Shown one piece after another: positions 33,251 to 64,000 of a stretch of 64,000 nt of DNA. The stretch is from Elephas maximus indicus (taxonomy: Eukaryota; Chordata; Mammalia; Proboscidea; Elephantidae): contig NC_064839.1 in assembly GCF_024166365.1 (NCBI RefSeq), forward strand, positions 34,050,378-34,114,377. The letters are read 5' to 3'. Positions within the stretch are counted from its first letter, which is position 1. Each line of letters opens with the position of its first letter. Below the pieces are notes generated by a model, which saw only the letters and a list, made by a program, of their open reading frames with translations, searched no databases and was not told where the DNA came from. The position numbers and the translations under genes are program-made.

Positions 33251-36169
33251 TGACCATATGTATATATATAATTTTACTTATAGCCGATCTTGTTTCACAA
33301 AGAATTTGAAGTCAAAACTCTAGAAGACATTGGAACAGAAAATTAGTATTACATAGTTTGAGGGAAAAAAATGACCAAGATGTGCCCAACACTAAAAAAA
33401 AAAAAAGGAAACATGATCACATTACATAGGTCTCTCACGTGAAAGAAAAAAGTTCCTCTGTAGAGGAAAAGCTTTTCCGAGCATTTAACTCCAGGTGAAA
33501 TTTCTCCCACATATCTGTTAGTGGAAGCCAAGGGCATCATGCCAAAGTAAAAGTCAGTGAAAGTAGTTCTGTATGGGCTACAACCGTGTGGCCCAAGTAT
33601 ACACAGCTTTCTGATGATCTGGCGATAAAGCCTAGAATAGAATGCTAAATACCACAGAGAGATCAGGTGCAATAAGGACAGAAGTATCCTTTGGATTTAG
33701 CAGTTATCCACGATTGATGGCCTTAAAGCAATTCAGTAGATTATTAGGGCACAGAAACCAGGACTGGTGAACTGAGGAGTGAAAGAGAGGTAAAGGAATA
33801 GAGACAACTAGTGTGGAGTTGAGCATGGAGGCAGTAGAACTGGTGGGTGTTAAATTTTGAAGTAGGGTAGAGGGACGTTTTAAGATGGGAAAGATTTGAG
33901 CAGCATAGAGCTAGCGGAGAAGAGCTCAAGGCGAGAGAGACCAAGCTGGTGGCACAAGAGCAAGGGCAGACTTCTGGGGCCTCTGTTGGGGCCCTGTATC
34001 CTCCCACTCGGTGGGGAAATGCTCAGGTGCCAGTTTTCGTCCTGCCTTTTAACCCCTCATTCCCAATTGCCAAGATGGTTTTGTCTTCGTTCGAGGGATC
34101 TTCCTTCTGCCCTACCCTTTACCCAGGAGTTGATGAAACGTTAAAAGAAAGGAAGAAAATTTTCCCTAAGCTTCAGTTTTTCACCAGAGTGAGAGAGAAC
34201 AGAGTAAGGATCTGGGCTTAAGAGTTCCATTTTTATGTATGATATAAAGAGCCAGGGAACCACCCATGTTACTAAGCTCATTCGATTGTTAGTGATAGAT
34301 TGGGGACTGGGGTCCAGGTTTGTTTATTCCTTGTCCAGTGCCATTGAGTTGGCGATAGCCAAACATCCACATGGAGAGATGTTCTTTAGTCAGTGAGGCT
34401 GTGGGATTGCAGATGTGGATTTGAGAGACCTCTCTGTAAAGACAACTGAAATAAAAAGGGAGGCCCGAGGAATGACTGCACAGAAAGGATCAGAGCTTTG
34501 GTGTACTCAGAAGGGCTGGTAGAGGAGCTCTCAGAGACAAGGAAGAGACCCAGAAAGGCAAGAGCCAAGGGAGGAAAGAGGCTTATGAAGGAGGAGTATG
34601 AGTTTCATATTATCAGATGCCAGAAGTTGAAGATGAAGAGAATGCTGTTGGGTTAGCTGGGGTTGGTTCATGGTGGTGGGCTAAGGAAAGGGACCACAGA
34701 GGGCTAAGGAAGGAGTGGAGTCCTTTTTTTTTAGTAAGGGCAGATTCTTAAGATAGGAAAGCAAAGTCTATAAAAAGTGTATACAAATTGTATGTATAAT
34801 ATGATTTCATCTATAAAAAAATATATACATCCTTAGGGGAAAAAACTGAAAACACCATCGAAGTGTTATGTGATTAAGTATAGGAATTGTGAATGATTTT
34901 CGTCTTTGATATGCTTCATTTTTTTCAGGTTTCTGTAATAAGCTAATATCTAGTGAAACCTGTGAGAGCCGAAGCTCATTGGGACTGCTTTGTTTTTTCA
35001 GGTCTCAAAAGTTTTCCACCTTTGACAGGGTGCAGTCTTACCACTTTTCTATTGCTCATTTTAGTGAAAAATATTTGAATTTTCTTTCTCTGATAGGTTT
35101 CCATCTTAAACAGGTACTGGCTTTCTCAGGTTTTACTGTACTTTCACGATCTGGGGGAGAGTCCTTGAAGTAGATACAAACTGCTTTTTAGAGGTGTTGG
35201 ACCACAGAAAGGAGATTTGACAGTACCTAGAAGATGTGACAGACTCAAGTGGGGAGGAATGAGAGAGGGAGAGTGTGTGTGTGTATATTAAGAGAAACTG
35301 TTGAAAGCAGGAGACAGTGTGAAGAGGAAGGAAGGAGATGGATTGGAGCTGTTAGCAAGGGTAGGTAGTTAGGTGTGCACAGTCCCCAGAGAGGCAGAGG
35401 AGACCTGGTCCAGCTTATTAGATTAGTTATTGATTTAGAAGAGAGTCTGCCTTATGGAAGAAGTTAGTAAAGGGATCCACTGTAGAAGGGACATACTGAG
35501 ATTTCTAACACACTTTATGGGAGAGGCCGATGGCTTGCTGCTTTGTGTCTGCTTTTTCTCTGTACAAATTGAAGCTACTGCTTTAAAACCCTGAGTAGCT
35601 GCTGTTGTTCCAGTGACCTTATGCCATGTGTCTTATCACAGCCAGAGGATGCTCTGTCAGCTCAGTTCCCTGGCAACACAGTTGGTTTCAGTTTGTTCTC
35701 CTTTGTATCGTTTATTTTTCTATCTGGATTATAATCTTCTAACATCTTTTAGGTTGAACTTGGTTAATTACAAGCAATACTTAGTAGACTTTAAGTTTTT
35801 CACATTCACAGCAGACATGATAGATTTTTCTATATTCTTCAAATTGTTGTATGTTATAAAACCCTAGAGAGCTCAGAGATTAAATGCTTTTCCTCCACCA
35901 GTTTTATTATTGAGGGTATTGAAATAGTCTGGGGTTATATGTAATGCCTCTCCATGAGAGCCAGCATTAGCATTTACAGCCTGTGAATTTTTTGTTCTTT
36001 GGTTTTGGTACTATTCCTAAAAATGTCTCTCAGGTAAATGGGGCTTTTTTCTAGTCTCTAAGTCCAGACATTTGGGTTATTATCTTATTTGCAGGACACT
36101 AACATTGGGACCTTCGTGGCGTGGGAAACTGCACTCTTAAAGATATATATTTGAATAATAATGGTATAA

Positions 36170-36325
36170 AGTAGTGCTTCTCAAACTTTAGTGTGCATTA
36201 AATCACTTGCCATCTTGTTAAATTGCAAATCCTGATGGTGTGGGTCATGGGTGAGGCCTGAGGTTCTATGTTTCTAACAAGCTCCTGGATTATGCTGCTG
36301 GTCTTCAGACCACACTTTGAAGTGT
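36170..36325 (+). mobile_element. hAT-Charlie MER5-like element
   Basis: GTGCTTCTCAAACTTTAGTG at the left and GACCACACTTTGAAGTG at the right are the terminal-repeat regions of MER5A-like elements. Confidence 0.75.
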
Positions 36326-36334
36326 AAAGATAAA

Positions 36335-36470
36335 AAGCTGCACTATCCAGTATGGCAGCACCTAGCCACATGTATCTGTTGAGAATTTACAATGTAACTA
36401 GTTCAAATTGAGGTGTGTTGTAAGTATAAAATATACATGATAACACACTAACGATCAGACTTTTTTTATT
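36335..36470 (+). mobile_element. DNA transposon remnant
   Basis: GCACTATCCAGTATGGCAGC, ACCTAGCCACATGTATCTG resembles a common non-autonomous DNA transposon. I do not name the subfamily. Confidence 0.45.
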
Positions 36471-38564
36471 TATAGGCAAATTATAAAGCACTCTACAAAT
36501 GTCCCTTGGCCTTCACCTTCTACAGTAATATTTTATTATTATATTTGTCCCCACTGTCATGGAACAGCTAGTAAGAAGACTTTGCATTGAATGTTATTGT
36601 TTTTTTGTCTTGTTTTTGAGAACAAGGTACTAATGAAAGTAGGTAATGGCAGAACAAATCAGCAGCCTAGGATGTTTCCCACCAGCCTTGGTTTTGTCCC
36701 ATGCAGGTGGTGGGGTTGGCTGAGTCTGTCAAAAAAAAAAAAAAAAAAAAACGTGGTTGCTTCAAGCTTGGCTTCTGTTCTCCAGGATTTTCATAGTCCA
36801 CCTGGGCAAATGAATCATTTTGAGAAAAATTTAAGGGCTAAATCGTGTGGTTATCTTATTGGCAAACAGACATTCAAAAAAGAGTAATGGCCACAGAACC
36901 TCAGAAGGCTTTGTTAAGCATAAGCTGAATCTGAGAAAGGTGGATAAGACTTGGAGTACAAAGCAAGGAGAGGGAGATGGCAGTGGGAACAGCTATGTCT
37001 CTTGTGAAGGGACGAACGGCTTAAGAGTAGCACAACATAAATCTGAATAGGTTATCATGGGTTCAGCTTGAAGGCCAGAGGAGCATCAGATGCATCATGC
37101 ATCTAGCCCTTGTGCAAAATCGTGACACACTTTCTTGAGGAAACCAAGCCTTATTCTTTATGAAACAAGTAAATCTTAACTTTCCCCTACGTAGAAGGCA
37201 TAAATGGTTTCCCATTGCCAGCCATAGGAAGCACAGTTTTCTTATTTTGTCATTCAGGACCATCCAGACCGTGGTCACAACCAGCACAACTTTCTGTTAC
37301 CTCTCAGCCACCCCCTCCTCTGTCCTGAGCTTTAATCTAACTCTTAATCTTTACCATAACCGATTCTCTCAGGCATTTGAGAGAGGATCTGAGAAAGGTG
37401 GGTATGACTTGGAGTTTTAGTCTACATAGGGATCCAGTCCCTTCCCCTACAAACATACACACACACACCCCAAACTCTGCCTTTAAATGTCCTGGCCATG
37501 TTTCAGGGGTCCATTCAAATTCCACATCTGTGAAGCATCTTGAGCGGGCACTTAGATGTTATGTTATATTTCTCTGAACCTACCTAGTTTTATCTTAAAC
37601 CATTGTTTCTATCCTGCACCTTATGTTAGACAATAACTACTAGAATGCGGGAACAGGCCTCGGCCATGTCTCTTTAGATGTTATACTGCCTTGCAGGTGG
37701 TCCTGGCTCTGACCGCTAGTGTGAGAAGTGCCAGAGGTGCCTGGACTGAGAATTGGAGAAACATGTTTCTAATGGAAGTAGCAGAAGCTTTGTTTGAGAA
37801 GACTAGGCCAAGCTTTGTTTGAGGAGACTAGGCCAAGAATACAGAACACTTTAAACTTTAATTTGGAATTAACCTTGTATATACTTGTGGTTTATGTTAG
37901 ATTATTGCCTTGAATTAGATGATCGTTCAGACCCATTTTACTCATAGGTATGTAGGTACTTTCAGTACTTTCACAGGATTTAAGAGTCAGAAACTATTAA
38001 TTGGCTGGTTTTTTTTTTTCCCCCTGTTTATATATCGAATTGAATTAGCATTTGTTGAGTACTTACCAACTTGGACACAATGCTAGAAAGTAAAAACGGG
38101 TTGATAAGACATGGTCCCTGTCCTCAGGGAATTCATAGTTTCATAGGACAGAGATACATCAATGTCAAGTTGATAGTATGAAACAGAAGGCGAGGTTGTG
38201 TGATCTACACACCAGGGTTCTTGGAGTCTGGATCTGGATCTAAGTTCCAGTTCTGACTCCAAAAACAGGGTGAAGGAAAAAAAAAAAACCATGACAGCGT
38301 GTTTTCTAAGATAGAATTTAGCTTATAAAAACAAGGCCCTCTGCCAGTTTATTTATAAGTAGGTATAGAAAATGCTTAAGATCTAAACAAGTTTAGTTAA
38401 TAATTCTTTAGTAGCACCAAATATCCAGTCAGAGCTGAAATTTCTAATTGTCTTATGTCTTAATTTTTTAACCATTCGTTGGTTGGAATTAGGATGCAAG
38501 GAAAGATCCATACGTTGTGTTTGGTTGCTATGACTCTGAGTCTCTTTTGTCTATATCAAGATTT

Positions 38565-38675
38565 CTCAACCTTAGCACTATGGACATTATGAGCGAGGTA
38601 ATTGTTGTGGGAGACTGACCTGTGCATTGTAGGATTCTTTATAGCAAAAATCGCCCCAGGTTAAGAACCACTGAC
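38565..38675 (+). mobile_element. hAT-type remnant
   Basis: GATTTCTCAACCTTAGCACT to CAGGTTAAGAACCACTGA shows the near-complementary ends and internal TGTGCATTGTAGGATTC of a mammalian hAT miniature element. Confidence 0.6.
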
Positions 38676-38805
38676 CTATATTCTCCCTCTATCCTTTCTG
38701 TTTTTTCTCCTAGTGATGTATTTGCAGAAGAAGTTAGGTAGTTCATCCTACAGAGTTTCCCCTCAGTCTGGATTTTGCTGGTTTTCATCTCTGTAGTATA
38801 ATTTA

Positions 38806-38942
38806 GGAGCCCTGGTGGCACAGTGGTTAAGAGCTACAGCCTCTAACCACTCCTTGGAAACCCTTTGGGGCAGTTATACTTTGTCCTAGAGGGTCGCTGT
38901 GAGTCAGAATCCGGCTTGACGGCAACAGGTTTGGTTTTTGGT
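38806..38942 (+). mobile_element. AfroSINE with internal deletion
   Basis: The head joins directly from GCCTCTAACCA to CTCCTTGG, so the B-box part is lost. Target duplication AGTATAATTTA (left) and AGTGTAATTTA (right). It lies about 280 bases before exon 3. Confidence 0.9.
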
Positions 38943-39117
38943 TTAAGTGTAATTTAACATCCTCTGTTACCGATTTTCTGTTAATTGGTAGTTGGATATA
39001 GAGACTTAATTAGTTTCAGGTTTTTTGTTTGCTCTGTTTGGCAAGACTGCTACATAGGTAATGTTTTGCTCTTCCATCAGGAAGCACATGATATCTTGTG
39101 TCTTTCTGTAATGCTAA

Positions 39118-59396
<20,279 letters not shown>

Positions 59397-59956
59397 TGGC
59401 AGGGCCTTGCTCACCTCCAGGACTTCTCTGGGCTGTGTTTAAACTGCCCGCATCTTAATTTTTCTCCCTTCTTTCTTCTTTTGGCTTTGGGAAAAGCATC
59501 GTTTTACACCATTTTACCAAACATACTGAGAACTAAAACTTCCAAGGATGATGTTAGAAAAACGTGATTTAACTAGGACTTGCTGTTTGATGTTAGCAAT
59601 CATGGAATGTTCTGAGTCCCTGAAGGTTTACTGTGAAGTGCTGAGGACAGTGTTGGAGCCTAACTGGTTTTCTTAGATGGAAACAGAGACATTGTACTCT
59701 CTCTTTCGATTTGGTAAACCACTCCAGAATGGCCACCGGGTTTCCCAGAGTTCTATGGTCTTCTTCCCAGCAGAGTTTTTAATTGTAAATGCAGACTTGG
59801 GAAGGACTTAGACTTTTAAACTGTTTTTTGCTGTTGCTTTTCCCTGACTCCCTTTGCTTGGAGTCAGCTGCACACCAGTAGTATGGCATGCTACGATCGG
59901 TTTCTGTCCTGAAAGCTTTGCCTCTTTCTTGGCAAAGTTTCTAGTATGGTCAAGCT

Positions 59957-59964
59957 TGTAAATA
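59957..59964 (+). promoter_or_regulatory. Pumilio response element in CTCF 3'UTR
   Basis: TGTAAATA matches UGUANAUA exactly. Binding by PUM1/2 is inferred from the motif only. Confidence 0.4.
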
Positions 59965-60628
59965 ACTTTTTTTACATTTTAATCTTTTCCATTAATTAAG
60001 AAGTGCAGTGTAAGAAAACCCAGCATTTTAATTACTTGCAAATTAAGTTACCACAGACTCTGTAGTGTGTAAATGTTGACAGAGAATTGGATTACAATCA
60101 TGTAGCAGAACAGTACTCAGACTGCTGCCCGCTAGTAACGGACACCCACATGGAAGGAAGACGTGATTTCCAGCCCATGGAGCCAGCATTTGAACCTTGT
60201 ACAATTAACTTTCAGTTATGATTCCCATCTACATTTTCTTTGCTCTGTTTGTAGCTGAATTTTGTGTTTTATAAATCCTCTGTTAAAGCGGAAGGGTGAT
60301 TATGAGTGGGTCACAGCAGCCCTTAAAAAGCTGGGCCAGAAAATTTTACTAGGTCAGTAATTTAAACTTTGGATCTTCAAAAAATAAAAAATAAGAATAA
60401 TAATGTCAAACAAAACCAACTAAAAAGTGATTCTTGCACATGAACTGTCACGTTTAAAATGTGTTTTTTAGAGCGCCTCAGTCTTGCTGATTTCAAACAC
60501 TTTTTTCTTATGTGTATTGCTTTTAAGACAGCCATCAGTTAGCTATCAGACTCTAGGTTGATGCATTTTGTACTTAGCTGTACTGTGTGATACTTTTCAT
60601 TACTTTAGGACACCAACATGAGACCTGG

Positions 60629-60690
60629 AATAAAATATGTAACGGGGTTGAAAGCTGGGGAGGAGAATCTACTGCTGTACAGCTAATAAA
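60629..60690 (+). terminator. CTCF: CTCF poly(A) signals
   Basis: AATAAA at 60629-60634 and at 60685-60690. Cleavage is expected 15-30 bases after the second. An A-rich AATAAA at 60383 could be an earlier site but also a trap for internal priming. Confidence 0.8.
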
Positions 60691-61505
60691 TCATAACAGA
60701 TTAACAAGTGCTCCAGACAGTCCATCTGGTGTGGTTCCTGCCTGATGGGGGGCCGGGCCTTCCCAGAGGAGCATCACGTTCTACCAGGTGTAGCCTCCTG
60801 GCCCTTCAGAGGCAAGCTGTGTTCCCCCTGGGAAGCCACTTCCTCCCTAGCAGATGGGAGGAGGCGATCTTGGCAGACGACAGGATGTTGAATGGATCCT
60901 CCTGCAAGTTTAATTCTCTGAAAATGTGTAGTAGCGAGGTGAGTGGGTGGACAGCGGCCAGCTCCAAGGGCCACCTTAGGGGCTTTCATGGCCACATAGC
61001 CACTCGGCTCGGGGAGGGGGCTTCCCATACTGTCCAAGGAGTCAGGTCTCCCAGGAAAACAGACGTAATGAAGGGCCTCATGGGGCCTCAGGACTCCAAG
61101 CAGGGCAGTCAGCTCCTTGGACTAAGTGTTAGTGGCCTCAGGCTGTCAGAACTTGAGGTCTCCGTCTGATCCTTGGGCTAGCCTCGCACAGTGACCAGTT
61201 TCCCTTACCAGAATTGTTGCAGTGGGCACGTAACTTTTTTAAAATTCTAACTTTTATTTATATTAATAGAAAACCTCTTCGCAGAACAATGAGGCATTTA
61301 TCTATATCCTCAACATACCAGATTCTCATTTCTGATCATAACAGATTGAAAGTTTGGAAATGGGTTTGTTTTGGTTGATATGAGGCAAGAAAAGTGACAC
61401 TCTGATGGAGTTAAAGCCAAAAGGGATCACCCAGTGCACAGCCCACAATACATCCTGTGTGACTCCATTCAAAATAAAACCAGCAACAGAAGCCAGTTCT
61501 CACTA

Positions 61506-61690
61506 CTGTTAGGTCCCGTCAAGTCAATTTTGACTCATAGTGACCCCGTGTGACAGAGTCGAATTGCCCCATAGTGTTTTCTAAACTAATCATTAAAGGA
61601 ACCAGGTCTTTATCCCTCAGAGCTGGTGTGTTCAAAGTGCTGACTTTTTAGTTAGCAGCCATAACTTAAGCATGCTGCCACCAGGGCTGC
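61506..61690 (-). mobile_element. AfroSINE-like element with RTE-like tail
   Basis: The tail begins CTGTTAGGTCCCGTCAAGTC, closer to the RTE terminus (TTGTTAGGTGCCGTC) than to usual SINE copies, while the head end reads GCTGCCACCAGGGCTGC. Confidence 0.75.
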
Positions 61691-61899
61691 TTCACCCACC
61701 ATTACTCCACCCAAGAGAGTTCGTGATGGGGAATTTCCCTAACCTGTCTGCAGCTGCCTCCTCAGTGTTAGACTATATTTTCACACCTGGGCTGGCGTCA
61801 CACCTGTCCACTGCTGCCCAGCTTGACCAACACCTGAGCCCGTGCTTCTGGTCAGGATCTTATTTTTGTTGTTTTTTAATTAAAAAAAAATTTTTTTTA

Positions 61900-62165
61900 A
61901 TTTTAGTGGAAATATACACAGCCAAAGATAGACCATTTCAACAATTTCTACATAAGACAATTCAATGACATTAGTTACATTCAAGTTATTTTTTGTCTTA
62001 ATGTCAGTGAAATTTTTATGGTGATAAATATATAGGTAACAAAACTTTTGCTATTTCCACAATCCTCACAGGTATTGTTCAGTGATGTTATGTTCATCTT
62101 GTTCAACTATCACCATTATTCCCAAATTTGTCCATCACCCTTAAGGATCCTGTTTTTCAAAACCA
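61900..62165 (-). mobile_element. L1-like 3' region remnant
   Basis: GGAAATATACACAGCCAAAG, ACAATTCAATGACATTAGTT and TTGTCCATCACCCTTAAGG resemble an antisense L1 3' region. Confidence 0.5.
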
Positions 62166-62754
62166 TCAAAGGTGAGCAGTGCACTGAGAGGTGCCACCTG
62201 GCCCATCCTGGAGGCAGGACCCATCCCCATCGTGTGCTACTCAGAGCTGGTGGGCTTATTCCCTCCTCATGAGATTTTAGCATTTCCTGAGCACCCACGG
62301 AGTGCCATGCTGTCCAGAACACAGACAAGCTTGAACAAGCTGAAGGCCTCTTTCTCACTGAGTCACTGTTGACTGTAGGAGCTGAGCCATGTGTTCACTT
62401 GGGCTCTGATATCGCTTGTTAAAACGTTTGTTCTGACCACCAGCAGTTACAAAAGATAGATGGTTAGCCCCATAGGCCTGTCCCGATCTCCATGCTGATC
62501 TGATTTCCCTCTCAGCAGCCCCTGCTTGCTCCAACAAGTGCTGGAACACTCACTGGACTGATCCCAGCCAGTGTTGCTGCTAGCCTAGGGGTTACCTTTC
62601 TAGGGCGCAGCTCGTTTGGAGCCCTATGGCAGTTGGTACCTCTTGTAGTTCTCTCATCCTTGTCTTTCTAAACAGAAAAGTCCCTGCAAGGTGGGCTTTC
62701 TATAAGTTCTGTTTTGGAGTCTCGGGGATACCATGGTAGGCTTGGCTAGTGTGA

Positions 62755-62990
62755 TTGTTCACCGAGTGCCGGGCACTGTTGTGAGCACTTCTCTTAATAA
62801 GGATTTAGTCCTTATAGCAACACTTTGTTATTAGTTCCTGCTTACAGAAAAGGAATTAGAAGCCCAGAGAGTTTAAGTAACTTGTTCATTGTCAAACAGC
62901 TGGTAAGAGATGGAGGCAGGATTTCAGTTCAGGCAGAATACCTTCAAAACCTTAATTCTTGGCCACTTTGACGTATTGTAAGTTGGGTGA
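62755..62990 (+). repeat. MIR
   Basis: GAAGCCCAGAGAGTTTAAGT AACTTG and AAACAGCTGGTAAGAGATGG are MIR core order. Confidence 0.7.
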
Positions 62991-63570
62991 GACCTACTGA
63001 GTTCTTACCCTAAAAGCAGACTGTGGATTCCATGTGGTCTTAGAAGCAGTCTTAGATCTTAATTCTAACTCTCTTTTCAAACAAGAATGCAGAGCAGCAC
63101 CTCCTCTTGCCTTTGTATGAACTCAAACAGCCTCTTCTCCACATGAGTCTTCACCTGTCAGCCCTTAGCTGTCACACCATGTTCCTGATGCTTGAATGGA
63201 GGACACTTCCCCCAAGTTGCTACTATTCCGTTTCTGTTTTCCACTTTGTCCCAGCCTTTGAAGAATCTCAGGAAGTGGGAAATGAGATTTTTTTTGTGGG
63301 GCGGGGGGAGGGAATAGAGGTCACCCACTGTCTCCAAGCCTTAAGATAGGGAAGCAGTAGCTAAAGATGGAGAAGAAACCAAGGGACCAATGCCCTGTAC
63401 CTCTTACATACTTTCCATGTTATGCTTGCCTGTATTACGAGCAGGATAGAAGACTGGTCCTTGTAAGTAGAGTGTGATTAGATTGTATCGGAAGAAAAAA
63501 ACTCAGCCCCTTCCTGAGAGTTCTCCAGAATCTAGGTCCCTGGCCTTTTATAAGGCAGCATTTGGCTGGC

Positions 63571-63763
63571 AGAGCCTCTGGGTGGTGCAAATAGTTAAGC
63601 TGTTGGCTACTAACAGAGAAGACTAGCGATTCAAATCCATCCAGAGGCACCCGGGCCTGGTGATCTGCTTCTGAAAGGTCGCAACCTTGAAAACCCAATG
63701 GAGTGCAGTTCTATTCTGAAACACATGGGGTTAGCGTGAGCCAGAATTGATTGGACAGCAACT
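63571..63763 (+). mobile_element. Degenerate AfroSINE
   Basis: GGTGGTGCAAATAGTTAAGC head, GCGATTCAAATCCATCCAG, tail GCGTGAGCCAGAATTGATTG. An old long-subtype copy. Confidence 0.8.
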
Positions 63764-64000
63764 ATCTGACATGCCCCTCCCTCCATGAGCTTCTGACCCC
63801 TCCCTGGCCTGGAGACCCTAGCTTCTCTGTCTCCTGATGGTTCCTCTTTCCCCAACTCAGCATTCCTCCAGGCATCTGGCTTTTTTGGATCGTACCCCAG
63901 GTGTTCGGAGTGCTCAGGCGCTCCACCTCTGCTGTCTGGCCTCTGGTTCACCTCCCCAAGCTGGGCTTGAAGGGACCAACCGAGCCAGGCCTCGGGGATC

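Larger units (their letters stand above)
59397..60712 (+). other. CTCF: CTCF 3'UTR
   Basis: About 1.3 kb, free of the repeats that fill the introns. It has AT-rich stretches and one Pumilio-type element. The end is placed after the second poly(A) signal. Confidence 0.85.
60713..64000. other. Intergenic region after CTCF
   Basis: No exon is supported. It holds a degenerate AfroSINE (61506), an L1-like piece (61900-62160), a MIR (62755) and a degenerate AfroSINE (63571). In human the next gene is CARMIL2; its first exon is not seen before the window ends. Confidence 0.7.

Noticed and set aside
61010-61024. GGGGAGGGGGCTT as a CTCF site
   Set aside because: Only the G-run fits; the upstream half does not.
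60708-61169. 153-codon open frame after the CTCF 3'UTR
   Set aside because: No domain, no promoter or poly(A) context, opposed by an open frame on the other strand; likely chance.

Overview
This is vertebrate nuclear DNA from a placental mammal. About thirty copies of one tRNA-headed SINE (head like GGAGCCCTGGTGGCGCAGTGG, tail like TATAGGGTCGCTATGAGTCGG) belong to the AfroSINE type. With RTE-type LINE pieces and mammalian L1, L2 and MIR, they point to an afrotherian, most likely a proboscidean (elephant or relative). Hyrax or sirenian cannot be excluded by eye. Gene order (RIPOR1 then CTCF, both on +) matches human 16q22.1.

Layout. 1-2.6 kb: the last eight coding exons and 3'UTR of RIPOR1 (FAM65A), a RhoA effector; the window starts inside one of its introns. 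2.6-12.8 kb: intergenic, with AfroSINEs, an old L1M end, L2/MIR pieces and a near-perfect CTCF binding motif at 3110-3128. 12.8-14.4 kb: CpG island with the TATA-less CTCF promoter (CDE/CHR-like pair, E2F-like site, YY1 initiator-like motif) and non-coding exon 1. 18.5 kb: non-coding exon 2, carrying a 12-codon upstream ORF. 39.2-59.4 kb: ten coding exons that join in frame into a complete 726-residue CTCF with all eleven zinc fingers. To about 60.7 kb: CTCF 3'UTR. 60.7-64 kb: intergenic; no CARMIL2 exon, the neighbour expected from human synteny, is visible.

CTCF is the architectural zinc-finger protein that positions cohesin loops and insulators; RIPOR1 acts in cytoplasmic cell polarity. 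They are neighbours, not functional partners. The most useful non-coding observations are the promoter elements, the 5'UTR uORF, the CTCF motif between the two genes, the shared 3' tail of AfroSINE and RTE, SINE pairs that reused the same target site, and a very recent-looking AfroSINE beside CTCF exon 11. No CRISPR array, operon or independent novel gene system was found; the sequence is an ordinary, intact mammalian gene locus rich in repeats.
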